A stretch of 64,000 nt of DNA, from positions 61,768,088-61,832,087 of the forward strand of contig CM038040.1 in assembly GCA_021397845.1 (NCBI GenBank), read 5' to 3'. Under the pieces are notes generated by a model. That model saw only the letters and a program-made list of their open reading frames with translations, was not told the origin of the DNA and did not search any database. Source of the stretch: Areca catechu. Taxonomy: Eukaryota > Streptophyta > Magnoliopsida > Arecales > Arecaceae. The translations under genes were made by a program, and so were the position numbers. This document shows, one piece after another, positions 33,001-44,284 of the stretch. Each line of letters starts with the position of its first letter. The first letter of the stretch is position 1.

Positions 33001-34469
33001 AGGTGGTAGTAGATAGGGGAGGAAAAATGTGGTAGCTGGTGGTAGCAAGTGCGGCAAGCGGTGTTTCAATGGGTTGAACGAAAGAAGCAGCATCAATGGG
33101 AAGAATGGCCGGCGATAGGGTCATGGGATAGTAATGACGGGCTGCAAGGATGGGGGATCATGGTGGTGGTCTCAACAAGTTAGAGAAAGGCCAATGATGA
33201 GAGTGGTGGTCGATGGCAGCTTCTCCTCAGGATAGAGACGACGTGTAGAGAGCTATGGATCATGGCAAGGACATGGCGGTGAAGAAGGAGGAGGCACAAT
33301 GGGTGGTGCTGTGGTGGTGACGGGCTTGAAGGATGGCCATGGCAATGGGCAACTTTGGTGGGCTTGGTAGCATCTTGAGCTAGTGAGGTGTTGGTAGGCA
33401 ATGTGGCAATGACAATGACAAGGCGATGATGTCGATAGCATGGAGGAGGTGGCGGCTCAGGATTGTGATGGGGATGGGAGGAAGACGACTTGTGGAGATG
33501 GGCATGAAAATCAAGCAGTCGATCTACAGTGGTCTGACTACTCTAAAATCTATAATGATCTTGATTTTACTTGATTCTGGCCCATTTGATCTCCAATTTG
33601 GATCCAGTTTGCATCTTTTCAACATGTATATCAAGCTCTTTAGATTGGTAAGCTTCTTTGCTACAAAAGATAATTAAAAGTATCGATACTTAAATAATAA
33701 AGATTAATTAGTATATAAATTAATGCTTTTAGTAATATGCTGAGTATGCTTATTAATGGTATCTTGAAACGATAGGGGATCAGCTCATTCATGATTTCCT
33801 TAGAGAAAGAGAACTAAGTGTTGAAATCATAGAAATTATTCTAGTAGCAATATTTTATATAGATTTCTCCAAGTTTAGCCTTTAGGTCTTGGACCTTCTT
33901 TTCGATATCATCCACTCGCTTAAAGTGATAATTTGAAGGGTGCACTGGAGTTGAATCCTCTTTAAAATCTTCTAGGGTGTGATAGTGGCGGTTTCTTCCT
34001 TCTCAAGGAGGAATTGATCACAAGATTTCTTCCTTTCTATAAAGAGGTTGATGACTTCTATCACCTCCACTAGACTAGTATTGATGGTTACGTTGGAATG
34101 ATTCAACCAATGAAGTAGGAGGTCGGGTAGCAGATTGTTGGAAAAGATGGATAGTGCTTATTAGTAGTTGGACTTGCTCAATCAGAGTATCCATTCTTGG
34201 GTGAGTAGTAGGAACAAGTTGAAAATTTCTTACCTTAACTTTTACTATGCTGTGAGTATTTCGAAAAGATCACTGTTGGGAAGTAGGGTTAGGTTAAGGA
34301 CATCCTCTCCAAATTTTCTTGAATGATTTGGGCAATGTCTTCCTTTGGTGCCAAGCTGTTCTTATACCTCTCCAAGCTTGACAAGCTAGCTATACTAGAG
34401 TGGCTTTGGTCTTTTGAGGATCTTCAAGAAACTAACCGATGAATTTGCGAGTGGACTCAATCAACTCCT
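33001..34469 (-). other. Old transposon debris, no intact gene
   Basis: 33001-33500 is GC-rich with GGTGGT runs. From about 34470 down to 33850 the minus strand shows a broken, charged, possibly coiled-coil reading frame (for example LERYKNSLAPKEDIAQIIQENLERM). This may be a decayed gag or antisense ORF, but no family can be named. Confidence 0.35.
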
Positions 34470-35401
34470 TGACCTGCAAAAAAAGTTCTTGATGTTAGAG
34501 AATTAGTACAACTTTTCCAATAAGGAACTCTCCAATGCTTAAGTTAACTTTAAAAAAATAATAAAAAAAAAATAGAAAGAGTGCATGTTTAAAATTATCC
34601 CTTGGAGCTCCCCTTGACTCTTTATTTATAAAAGTAGAGGAATTAGTTAGTTAGGTGGTTGTAATCGTTTGTGAGATGGTTACACCGTCAAAATTTGAGT
34701 CGGTTAGGCCATTAAGAAGTCAATTTGTAAAGTGATTTATTACACTTCTTGATAACCACTATACCAACCTTGTTATAATGGTTCTAATGACTTTAAGTTA
34801 TGTACATCATATGAAATAAAGTATAAAGTTTTATACCTGAATCTGGTAAGTGGTCAGCATCTATCTAATGAGTAATTGAGCAGTACATGCTTTAGATAGG
34901 TGATCGGTTCCTAGCCATCTATTACTCTATGCCTTGAATAAGTGATCGACTCTAAGCCATTTGGCACCCTATATTTGAATAGTGATTAAATCCTGGCCGT
35001 CTAGCATCCTGTACCTTAAAAAAGTGATCAATTCCTAGCCATTTAATTTGTTCCTAGCCATTTAATACTATGTCCTTGAATAAATGATCAGCTCCTGACC
35101 ATTTAGTATATTGTGCCTTGAATAAGTGATCGACTCCTAGTTATCTAGTATCCTATACCTAGAAAAATGATCGGCTCCTAGCCTTCTCGCATCATGTATT
35201 TTGAATAAGTGGTCAACTCTTGAATGTCTAGCACCTTATGCCTAGGATAAGTGTCAGCTCCTAGCCATCTAGTACATGTACCTTGAATAAGTGATCAGTT
35301 CCTAGCCATCTGGTATCCTGTACTTAGAATAAGTGGACTCCTAGCCGAGCACTTTTTTATATACTAGTAGTTGTTTATAATAGGTTATCTACTTTGTAAC
35401 A
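34470..35401 (-). mobile_element. Probable LTR with ~42-bp repeats in U3, minus strand
   Basis: A TTTATAAATAAAG promoter-like box on the minus strand (about 34633-34620) is preceded by the tandem array at 34850-35345. It is followed by a leader ending near TTTTGCAGGTCAAGG. A candidate start TGTTACAAAG lies at 35401 on the minus strand. No target duplication was found, so both ends are tentative. Confidence 0.4.
34850..35345. repeat. ~42-bp degenerate tandem repeat, about 12 units
   Basis: Units of the type AATAAGTGATCGACTCCTAGCC recur every 41-43 bases, with one 21-base internal insertion near 35050. They lie upstream of a TATA-like box, the same arrangement as the 26-bp repeats in the LTR at 5985-6639. 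Confidence 0.8.
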
Positions 35402-35738
35402 GCCACCACCCTATGGCATGGCCTCTAGCCACCGTAGGAAAGAAGAAGAAAATCCTGGTAAGGGCCCTTGAATGGTCAAATAAAGTCCTAGTTTCCCCTT
35501 TTCCAGGGTGTTACAGAGAATAGAAATAAATAAGAAAATGAAGATGGTTTACTCGGTGGTTTAAAAGGGAAAAAGGTGAGAGAGCATGAGGAAGAGATGA
35601 GCTGGTGGAGGGAAAAAGGAAGAGATGGGAGGTCAAGGAGTTGGGCATTGGGATGGAGGTGAGATGAAGGAGAAAAGGAAGAGGGATAGACAAGAAGGGA
35701 GGTAGAGCACGGCTTTGGCATGAGAAGAAATCAGCAAA

Positions 35739-35740
<2 letters not shown>

Positions 35741-35802
<62 letters not shown>
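35741..35802. repeat. (AG)n microsatellite
   Basis: Thirty-one perfect AG units. The flanks are purine-rich on both sides. Confidence 0.97.
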
Positions 35803-35803
<1 letters not shown>

Positions 35804-35859
35804 AAAGAGAAGAATGGAGGAGGCAAGATGAGTTTTTTCGGAGCCCTATTGCAATTCTT

Positions 35860-36369
35860 CTCCTTTTCTAAGGATGAAAGTTGATGGGATAATATATGTT
35901 TGGATCTATTTTCATATCTGCATCTATTTGGATAGAAATTTGTACATCCAACTAATATCAGTACATGTATCCATATCTAAGAAAAATGGATATGGATCTC
36001 GATAAATAGTTATCCAATTCATATCTAAATAATTTTTATCAACTTGTCATCCTATTTAATTTTATATATCACTTAAGAACTTTAAATATATATAACTACA
36101 TTAGCATGCTACTAATTCTATTTAACATCCACTTATTAATTTTTTTGGATTATGTAGTCATAATATTTAATTATCTGGTTTATATCCATATTTGTATCAT
36201 ACTTATAGTATCCGATTTATATCTACATTTATTTAAAATTAATATAGATATAACAATTTTTACATCCAATTAATATATATATAATTTAATAAATATAAAT
36301 ATAAATATACTTATATTGATATCAAATCTAGTTCTGTTCCTCATCAGGCTACCGCTTTCTCTCGTGGTT
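35860..36369. repeat. AT-rich dispersed repeat rich in ATCCATATC phrases
   Basis: No gene. The sequence resembles 46000-46377 and 58885-59030 (shared phrases such as CCTATTTAATTTTATATA and ATCCAACTAATATC), the two flanks of the Tat-like element. A dispersed AT-rich repeat family is therefore present at least twice in the window. Confidence 0.5.
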
Positions 36370-36374
36370 CTCCC

Positions 36375-39300
36375 TGTTACCGATCTTACCACGATGGCCT
36401 GTAGCTTATGAGCCAGCACCGCTTCTTGGACTCTCCCACCTCGAGATCTCCAAGCTTCGGTCCTGCAAAACAAGATCAGAGACCCAGGTCGGGGATTCCG
36501 GCGAGGGCAGTCGACGGTCAAGTCAAGAGAGTGGCAAGATGGAACAGGTCCCCTAAGACGGGTTTCCCATGGATTTCCATGCTTAGAGGAAGTTTTTTAT
36601 GAAAGAGGTATGAGGAAGAGAGGGGTTGAAGCCCAGCCTCCTGTGCTGGGTCTACCGAGCTTGCGCCTGAGGACTTCCGGGGGTCCAAGGATCGTTCTCT
36701 CGGTATCCTTCCCTTCTTTTGGCTTACCTTTCTTTCTGCTTTTACCATCCCTTTTATACCATCGGACAGCCTTTGGCCTCCGTCTCCTCCCCGGAGGCTC
36801 CCGAAGATCTCTGGATCCATTTCCCCCTTCTCCTTCGAGTCCAGGAGTTAAGTGGCCGGCACGCCTCGTCCGTCGTGTTGTCACGAAAGGGGGAATCTGG
36901 CGAGACCTCGAGCCAAGTGCGGGAGCCCTCCTTTCGGGGCGTTGATGGTGGGCTTCCAGTGCTCCAGGCCCTTGCCTGCAAGGATTTTATTCCTCGATCG
37001 TGGGGCCCTGCTTAATTGATGTAAATGAGGCTCCGTGCACCATTATGGGCCGTACTGGTGCCCTGTACGGGATGCATCGCATGCCTATTCTAATGGCAAC
37101 CTCGTGACCCATGCCTCTACCTCCCCGAGGCATTGGAGAGTAAGGTTGACTTCGGCCGAGGTGGACGCATCAGGGGGTGCCACCTGGGGAAGTGGCAGAG
37201 GAAGGTTCGACTTCGGCCGAGGTGGACCCATCTTGGGGTGCCACCTGGAGAAGGAGCAGGAGCGCCAGGCTCGACCTTGGTAGAGGTGGACCCATCTTAG
37301 GATGCCACCTGGCGAGAGAGCAGAGGCTGCCAGCTTCGACCAAGGTGGACCCCTCCTGGGTGGACACTTGGCGAAGTGGCGGAGGAAGGCTCCACTTCGG
37401 TCGAGGCGGACCCGTCTTGGGGTGCCACCTGGCGAAGGAGCAGGAGCACCAGGCTCGACCTCGGCAGAGGTGGACCCATCTTGGGGTGCCACCTGGTGAG
37501 GGAGCAGGGGCTGCCAGCTTCAACCGTGGTGGACCCCTCCTGGGTGGACACCTGGCGAAGTGGCAGAGGAAGGCTCGACTTCGACCGAGGTGGACCTGTC
37601 TTGGGGTGCCACCTGGCAAAGGAGCAGGAGCGCCAGGCTGACCTTGGTAGAGGTGGACCCGTCTTGGGGTGCCACCTGGCGAGGGAGCAGGGGTTGCTAG
37701 CTTCGGCCAAGGTGGACCCCTCCTGGGTGACACCTGGCGAAGTGGCGGAGGAAGGCTCGACTTCGGCTGAGGTGGACCCGTCTTGAGGTGCCATTTGGCG
37801 AAGGAGCAGGAGCGCCAGGCTCGACCTCGGTAGAGATGGACCCGTCTTGGGATGCCACCTGGCAAGGGAGTAGGGGCTGCTAGCTTAGGCCAAGGTGGAC
37901 CCCTCCTGGGTGGACACCTGGCGAAGTAGCAGAGGAAGGCTCGACTTCGACTGAGGTGGACCCGTCTTGGGGGCCACCAGGCGAAGGAGCAGGAGCGCCA
38001 GAGCGACCCGGTAGAGGCTCGACCCAGGGGACCCATCTTGCCACCTAGCGAGGGAGCAGGGGCTGCCAGCTTCGGCCAAGGTGGACCCCTCTTGGGTGGA
38101 CACCTGGCGAAGTGGCAGATGAAGGCTCGACTTCGGCCGAGGTGGACCCATCTTGGGGTGCCACCTGGCGAAGAAGCAGGAGCGCCAGGCTAACCTCGGC
38201 AGAAGTGGACCCATCTTGGGATGCCACCTGGCGAGGGAGCAGGGCTGCCAGCTTTGACCGAGGTGGACCCCTCTTGGGTGGACACCTGTCAAAGTGGCGG
38301 AGGAAGGCTCGACTTCGGCCGAGGTGGATCCGTCTTGGGGTGCCACCTGGTGAAGGAGCAGGAGCGCCAGGCTCGACCTCAGCAGAGGTGGACCCGTCTT
38401 TGGGTGCCACCTGGCGAGGGAGCAAGGGCTGCCAACTTCGACTGAGGTGGACCCCTCCTAGGTGGACACCTAGCGAAGTGGCGGAGGAAGGCTCGACTTC
38501 GACCGAGGTGGACCCGTCTTGGGGTGCCACCTGGCGAAGGAGCAGGAGCGCCAGGCTCGACCTCGACAGAGGTAGACCCATCTTAGGGTGCCACCTGGCG
38601 AGGGAGCAGGGGTTGCCAGCTTCGGCCAAGATGGATCCCTCCTGGGTGGACACTGGCGAAGTGGCGGAGGAAGGCTCGACTTCGACCGAGGTGGACTCGT
38701 CTTGGGGTGCCACCTGGCAAGGGAGCAGGGGCTGCCAGCTTCGGCCAAGGTGGACCCCTCTGGGTGGACACCTGGCGAAGGAGCAGGAGCGCCAGCTCGA
38801 ACTCGGTAGAGGTGGACCCGTCTTGGGGTGCCACCTGGGGAGGGAAGCAAGGGCTGCCAGCTTCGGTCGAGGTGGACCCCTCCTAGGTGGACACTTGGCG
38901 AAGTGGCGGAAGAAGGCTCGACTTCGACCGAGGTGGCCTGTCTTTGGGTGCCACCTGGCGAAGGAGCAGGAGCGCCAGGCTCGACCTCGGTAAGGTGGAC
39001 CCATCTTGGGGTGCCACCTGGCGAAGGAGTAGGAGCGCCAGGCTCGACCTCGGCAAAGGTGGACCCGTCTTGCGGTGCCACCTGGCAAGGGAGTATGGGC
39101 TGCCAGCTTCGGCCGAGGTGGACCCCTCCTGGGTGGACACCTGGCGAAGTGGCGGAGGAAGGCTCGACTTCGCCGAGGTAGACCCATCTTGGGTGCCACC
39201 TAGCGAAGGAGCAGGAGTGCCAGGCTCTACCTCGGCAGAGGTGGACCCGTCTTGGGGTGCCACCTAGCGAGGGAGCAAGGGCTGCCAGCTTTGGCCGAGG

Positions 39301-39505
39301 TGGACCTCCTCATGGGTGGACACCTGGCGAACTGGCGAGGAAGGCTCGACTTCAGCCGAGGTGGACCCATCTTGGAGTGCCGCCTGGCGAAGGAGCAGGA
39401 ACACTTCACCCCGAGTGAGGGATTTTGAAAGAAAAATCCCATGTGGCACCGATGGCATCCAACTGGATCTGACACACATTCCATGTCAGCGATGTAGCCA
39501 TATCA
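36375..39505 (-). mobile_element. Tat-family solo LTR, 3131 bp, swollen by a tandem array
   Basis: On the minus strand it begins TGATATGGCTACATCGCTGACATGG-like sequence and ends GATCGGTAACA. Both ends match the Tat-like LTRs elsewhere (TGATGTGGCACAATCGCTGAC ... GATCTTGGCAGCA). Its last 250 bases share GACTTGACCGTCG and a TTTTGCAGG segment with them. Flanks are CTCCC at 36370-36374 and 39506-39510. No internal region follows. More than two thirds of the LTR is the ~184-bp array at 37145-39400, which explains its length against 1.26-1.58 kb for its relatives. Confidence 0.8.
37145..39400. repeat. ~184-bp higher-order tandem array of three ~60-bp subunits, about 12 copies
   Basis: Marker TGGCGAAGTGGC recurs near 37370, 37554, 37736, 37920, 38106, 38472, 38656, 38894 and 39142, mostly 182-186 bases apart. 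Each unit holds three related subunits ending in GAGGTGGACCC. Long GC-rich frames on both strands here (for example 38045-39199, 384 codons) follow from the repeats and are not genes. Confidence 0.9.
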
Positions 39506-39510
39506 CTCCC

Positions 39511-40951
39511 TGGTGGGGACACCTGAGGCACCAGAATAAGACAGAGGCTTTTCAACCCTCTGTAAATTGATCAATAATTTATGAGACCATCTGAATAAGG
39601 GCTTAGCTCATCTGAGTCCATTTTAGTTGTTTTTGAGTTGTTATTTCAGTTCTGTACTAGTCAGCTCATGTTGAGCTAGTTCAGTCCAATGCTGGTTAGC
39701 TCATGTTGAGCTAATTTTATTTTTTTGAGTCCTATCCAAGCATACTGAAGACTCAAGACCACATCATACAAGTAAAGACCAAGTCCAACCAGATTGAAGA
39801 CATGGAGTTTAGCCCAAGTCCAACCCAGCTTGAAGATTTGAAGACCCCAGGAGGAAAATCAGAAACCCTGATTCCTTGCAGATGCCCTCCAGATGCCCAG
39901 ATTTCCTTCCAGATGCCAAAATATATTCATAGACCAAGGCATCCATGATTTTAGAGGTCCATCTGCATCCTAGCCCAAAGAAATCAAGCCCAGGCGCCAA
40001 GCCCAAGCCCCTAAGAAGCAAGATACCAGGGAATATTCCTGCTACTGGCTACCAGGCCACCCCAGCTTCCAGAGGCCCAAACCCATGCACCCGGGCCCCT
40101 TTGGGCCGGCCCCTTGCTGCTCTTAGAAGCCCAACATGCCCCCCTAGGTGTCCTTGGAGTGTTGGCCAAGTCAAGAGAAATTTTAGGGATTTTTTCTACC
40201 TAATGTTTCCTTATTTTCTAGCTAGGGTTTGAGAGGGAAAAGGATTCTCATGTAAAGACTAATGTGCCCTTACTTGGAGCCCAAGGTTAAGGGTCTATTT
40301 AAGGGACCCTAGCCTCTTGTATGAAGGGAGAATTCTTGATGAATGAAAACCTTGAGTTCTTCTATTGAGTTGTGTGATACCCTGCTGTGTGCATAAAGGG
40401 ATTTGCGAGAGTTTTTCTTCCCAGTGCTGCAATCATCTTCCTGCTGCCAACAAACATCTCAGATCCCTGGACGCCCACTCCAAAAGAAGCCTTCCCTTGC
40501 TATTTTTCCTTTGTTTTCTTGTTCCTTTGTGAGTTTTCTAACCCCTGACAGGTCGTTTACAGGTCCCCGAGTTTCTACGAATCCAACGACTCCAGCCAAG
40601 CCTCAATCGGATCACCGAGCAGAAAGCCGGGTATCCGCGGGTCTTTGGCTCGATTTTCCAGGCCGCATCCATCGAGGAACGAGAGACCCTTTTGCTGCGA
40701 TCTTCATAGACATTGTCAGGTACACCCCCTCTACCTCCAGTAGTTTTATTGTAGGAGAACTTGCCCTAACCGAGGCTTCTCAGCCCCGGCGATCTTCTTT
40801 TCTACTTTTCTAGGTCCTAATCTGCATGCTGATCTTCTAAAATTCATATAAATTCTCTACAACTTATTTTAATCTAAAATTAGGGAGTTAATCACTAAAC
40901 CCCACATATAAAACATACAAAAAAAATTGCATGCATATTAGTTCCCCATCA
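39511..40951 (+). repeat. 5' LTR of chromovirus derivative 2
   Basis: TGGTGGGGACACC ... TTCCCCATCA. TATTTAAGGG near 40295 is a possible promoter box; a pyrimidine-rich segment with CTGACAGGTCG follows near 40545. Confidence 0.9.
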
Positions 40952-40953
40952 TT

Positions 40954-40965
40954 TGGTATCAGAGC
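40954..40965 (+). other. Primer-binding site TGGTATCAGAGC
   Basis: Two bases after the 5' LTR; initiator tRNA-Met type, identical to that of element 1. Confidence 0.85.
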
Positions 40966-41827
40966 TTAGATTAGGGCTTGTTTTCTGCAATTTTTTTGTC
41001 CATATATACTATGTTCGTTTAATTATTTATCCCTAATAAAAACTCTAAAAATTCTGAAATTTATTTTTTGAACTCATCATAATTCACAGTAATTTTAATA
41101 ATTTTTTCAATTTTATTATGGCTTGTGAATTTTCTTCAAGCCGAAATACAGCCTGTAAATTTTTGGCTCTATTTTTCAGCAAGACAAGTTTGAAAGTTTT
41201 AGGGTTTTGTTTAGCATCTTTTGCATATCTTTTAATTTTAGTATATTTATTGCATATTAGGCCATGATTTGCAAGTTTTCTTCTATTTAAAAAAAATACC
41301 AAAAAAAAAATTACATATTCTCCAAAAATACCAAAAACATCTAAACCCTAATTTGCATCCTCATCTGCCTGCCATCATTGCATAATTTACTTTTAAGGGC
41401 ACTCTTGCTATATCAGATGGGGGGAGGATTTGATCACCTCTCCTTAGCCCAAAACCACATCCCTTGCATTCGGTCCCAAGCCTTAACCTAAAATTAACTA
41501 GACTTAATTTGCCCTAGTGGGCTAGAGACACCAACTGGTCGGGTCCGGGCTACGTGTCAGATCATTGTGTCAAGCTAACCTGTGTGTACCTTATGCTTGG
41601 TGTCTAGAATGGTGGTTTAGGGATTCAATCCCGAAGGGCTTGTGTGCTGGTCTGCCTACCTGGCCAATCTCTGATTGGTGTCTAGGATTGGCAATCAGGG
41701 ACCTAACACTCTCCTTACACCTGCCTGGCTGAGTACAGGGTTACTATAGGCTAGTTTGCCACCCTGATTGAGCATCTAGTTTGGACTCTAGGTCTAGTCA
41801 GCTATAGTCGGTCTGATCGAGTCTTGC

Positions 41828-43600
41828 ATGAGCACTTGATCAGGAGTTTCATATCACCCACCTCCTTCACAAATGTCTGAACCCATAGAAAACTTACAAG
41901 CCCAAATAAAAGCCCTAGCTGATCAAATGGCCCAGATGGCTACCCAGATAACTACCCAGATGACTACCCAGTTAACTCAGTCTGGTATTCAAACCAACAA
42001 TAGAATTGACCATCTTGCCAATAGGTTTGACCAGTTAGGAGGTCGTGTAGGGACCATAGCAAGAACCCATGGGTCACGAGCTAGATCCTGAGCTAGATCC
42101 TGAGTCCCCTCAACCTAGGAGACCCCAAACCCTGATCTATACCATGAGGCTGAACCTAGGAGAGCCCCTTATCCTGACCCGTACTACAATCCTCAACCTA
42201 GGAGGACCCCAAACCCTGATCCATACCTTGAGGCTGAACCTAGGAGAGCCCATCATCATGACCCAATCCCTAAGGTTAGTCCTAGAAGACCCAATCAGGA
42301 TTTTATAGACCAGGAAGATAGATCCTATTTACCCTCTCCCTATAAGCCTAATAGACCCAACACCCAATATTCTAACCCATATATGGAGTCCAACCCTAGG
42401 AGAACCCAATATTCTGACCCATATAGGGAGTCCAACCCTAGGAGAACCCAGTATTCTGACCCATATAGGGAGTCCAACCCTAGGAGGACCCAATATCCTG
42501 ACCCATATAGAGAGCCCAACTTTAAGAGGACCCCATACCATGATCCATCTTTAGAACCTGACCATAGAGCTGACCCAAATCCTATGACCCCAGATCCTAT
42601 AATCCCATGACCCATAGATTTGCACCCTTGTCCTATGAGTCCAGAGAACCCATAACCCTAAGTATCAATCTAGTACTAGACAGGTTTCCCCTAGTCAACT
42701 TGAATCCCATAGGATTAGTATCCCTAAATATAAATCCAGTAGTGAGCCACTACCCCTTATACAACCTGAACCTACTAAGAGTAGTACCCATAATCAGAGA
42801 CCAGAACCTAACCAATTTCCCGCTAGCCGACCTTCTCCAACCATTCCTGAGATTGACAAGGCTTACATTAACACGGAAGTGTATGAAGCTGATGCAAACT
42901 TAGTGGATGAGTATGAGGGAGAAGAGGAGACACCTTTAGATAACCTAGAATTAGCTGACCCAATAGATACCCAGGTAGAAGCCAACCTAGAGGTAGTTGA
43001 CCTTGACCACATCCAACCTAAAGCTATAGTGGAAGAACAAATAGAGGAAGAGAACCTAGGTACTGCTACTAGAGCCTTACCTGAGGAAACCATAGAGGAG
43101 AGCCAAATTATAGAGTCTAGTCCTAAAATACAAGAACCAGAAAAATTTATTAAGGACTTGATCTTTTTGAATCAGTACCTTCAGGATGAGCCTCCTCCTA
43201 TAGTTCCCATTAAGGACCTCTTCCCTGAGATTAGTAACCCATCCTTCCATTATGCAAACCCATAGATATACCGCAACCTCGTAGGGTTAGCCTCATTAGT
43301 CTAGGATTAGTCCCTGACATGCCTTCTTTTATCGAACTTTATCCAACTAACCTTGAACCTTTTTCCTACCTACCAACTAATTCTGAACCCACTTCCTATT
43401 TTCTGCCCTTTCCTGACACCTCCAGCATTTCTAGGATTATTAGATTGCATTTAACTGAGATTAGCGTACTGCATGCATTCATTACGCATGTTAGGTTTGC
43501 ATTATACTTCTAGCATACCCTTTGGCATTTGCTTGGAGTCCATTGTAAATACTCTTGTGCACACCACACTAGGGTCAGACCTAGAGAGTCTATAGTCTCT
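41828..43600 (+). pseudogene. Gag-like N-terminus, acidic segment and integrase scrap of element 2
   Basis: The ancestral start at 41828 (MST then TGA) aligns with MKTRSG in element 1. The frame 41873-42091 opens MSEPIENLQAQIKALADQMA, a probable coiled coil. A proline-rich 42-bp repeat region follows. The acidic frame 42879-43265 contains LVDEYEGEE and LPEETIEESQIIESSPK, matching element 1. The frame 43319-43513 and beyond contains SYFLPF and TLWHLLGVHCKYSC, ending RVRPRES as in element 1. Several frameshifts and a stop separate these parts, so element 2 is more decayed here than element 1. Confidence 0.65.
42380..42545. repeat. 42-bp coding-type tandem repeat, about 4 units
   Basis: Units of GAGTCCAACCCTAGGAGAACC and variants encode a 14-residue repeat, ESNPRRTQYSDPYR. 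The period is a multiple of three and variation is mostly silent or conservative, so expansion happened while the frame was read or is neutral by chance. Confidence 0.85.
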
Positions 43601-44020
43601 TAGGTTTAGGCCCATAAAAGTCTAATAAATTTCCTTCGTAGGAATGCAAAGTCGAGTCTATTAGGTGTTAGTTTGAGTCCTTTGCATCATCTTGTTAGGA
43701 GTCTGCATGTGCCCAGCATGTTCACCACCTGCACTAATTTTGAAACAACTGGCTAATTCCCGAAGATGGATTAAAGAATTTGATGTAGTGGATTCTATCT
43801 TGGTTAGGCTTAGGCCTAAAAAAGCTTCATGCTCGCAGAGCCGGACCTTTTAAAGTGATAGAGAAGGTTGGATCAAATGCCTAGGTGTTAGAATTGCCTT
43901 CAGATTTGGGCATTAGTTTACCTTCAATATTACAGACTTGGTTGAGCATAGGGAATCGGCAGCGATACCTAGTGAGGCCTTTGGACCTATTCCTTTTCAT
44001 TGTGAGTGACCATAACCTAG

Positions 44021-44284
44021 AGTGTCCACAAACAAATTTGGCCTGAGAGAGGAGAATGGATCGAGCGTATCCTGGACGATCAAGCCATCACGACCCAGGG
44101 CCATGACTATCAACGCTTCCTGGTCCGATGGCAAGGCCGGCCAGAGTCGGACGATTCGTGGATTTCTCGAGAGGACTTGCAATACCTCAACCCAGACCTT
44201 CTCGAGAGATATGTGAGCCAGCCTGACCTTCACTCGACAGGGTCGAGTTCCTCCCACCCCGGGAGAATTGGTGGGGACACCTGA
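44021..44284 (+). CDS. Chromodomain-bearing integrase C-terminus, open frame ending in the LTR
   Basis: An 87-codon open frame with a complete chromodomain-like segment: WIERILDDQAITT, QRFLVRWQGRPESDDSWIS, REDLQYLNPDLLERY, then a serine-rich tail. Chromodomains at the end of chromovirus integrase bind modified histones and steer insertion into heterochromatin. The stop at 44282 lies 14 bases inside the 3' LTR (start 44269), so LTR and coding sequence overlap slightly. The upstream integrase tail (about 43800-43990, GPFKVIEKVGSNA) is broken by stops, so the domain cannot be made from its original polyprotein. The same domain in element 1 carries two stops. Confidence 0.7.
   Translation, partial: SVHKQIWPERGEWIERILDDQAITTQGHDYQRFLVRWQGRPESDDSWISREDLQYLNPDLLERYVSQPDLHSTGSSSSHPGRIGGDT

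Noticed and set aside
34850..35345. Possible CRISPR-like array
   Set aside because: Units are degenerate throughout with no distinct spacers, and this is plant DNA; the pattern is a tandem repeat.
37085..39263. Long GC-rich frames on both strands (up to 384 codons)
   Set aside because: They track the ~184-bp array, overlap in several frames at once, and encode only low-complexity PPR/GG-type text.
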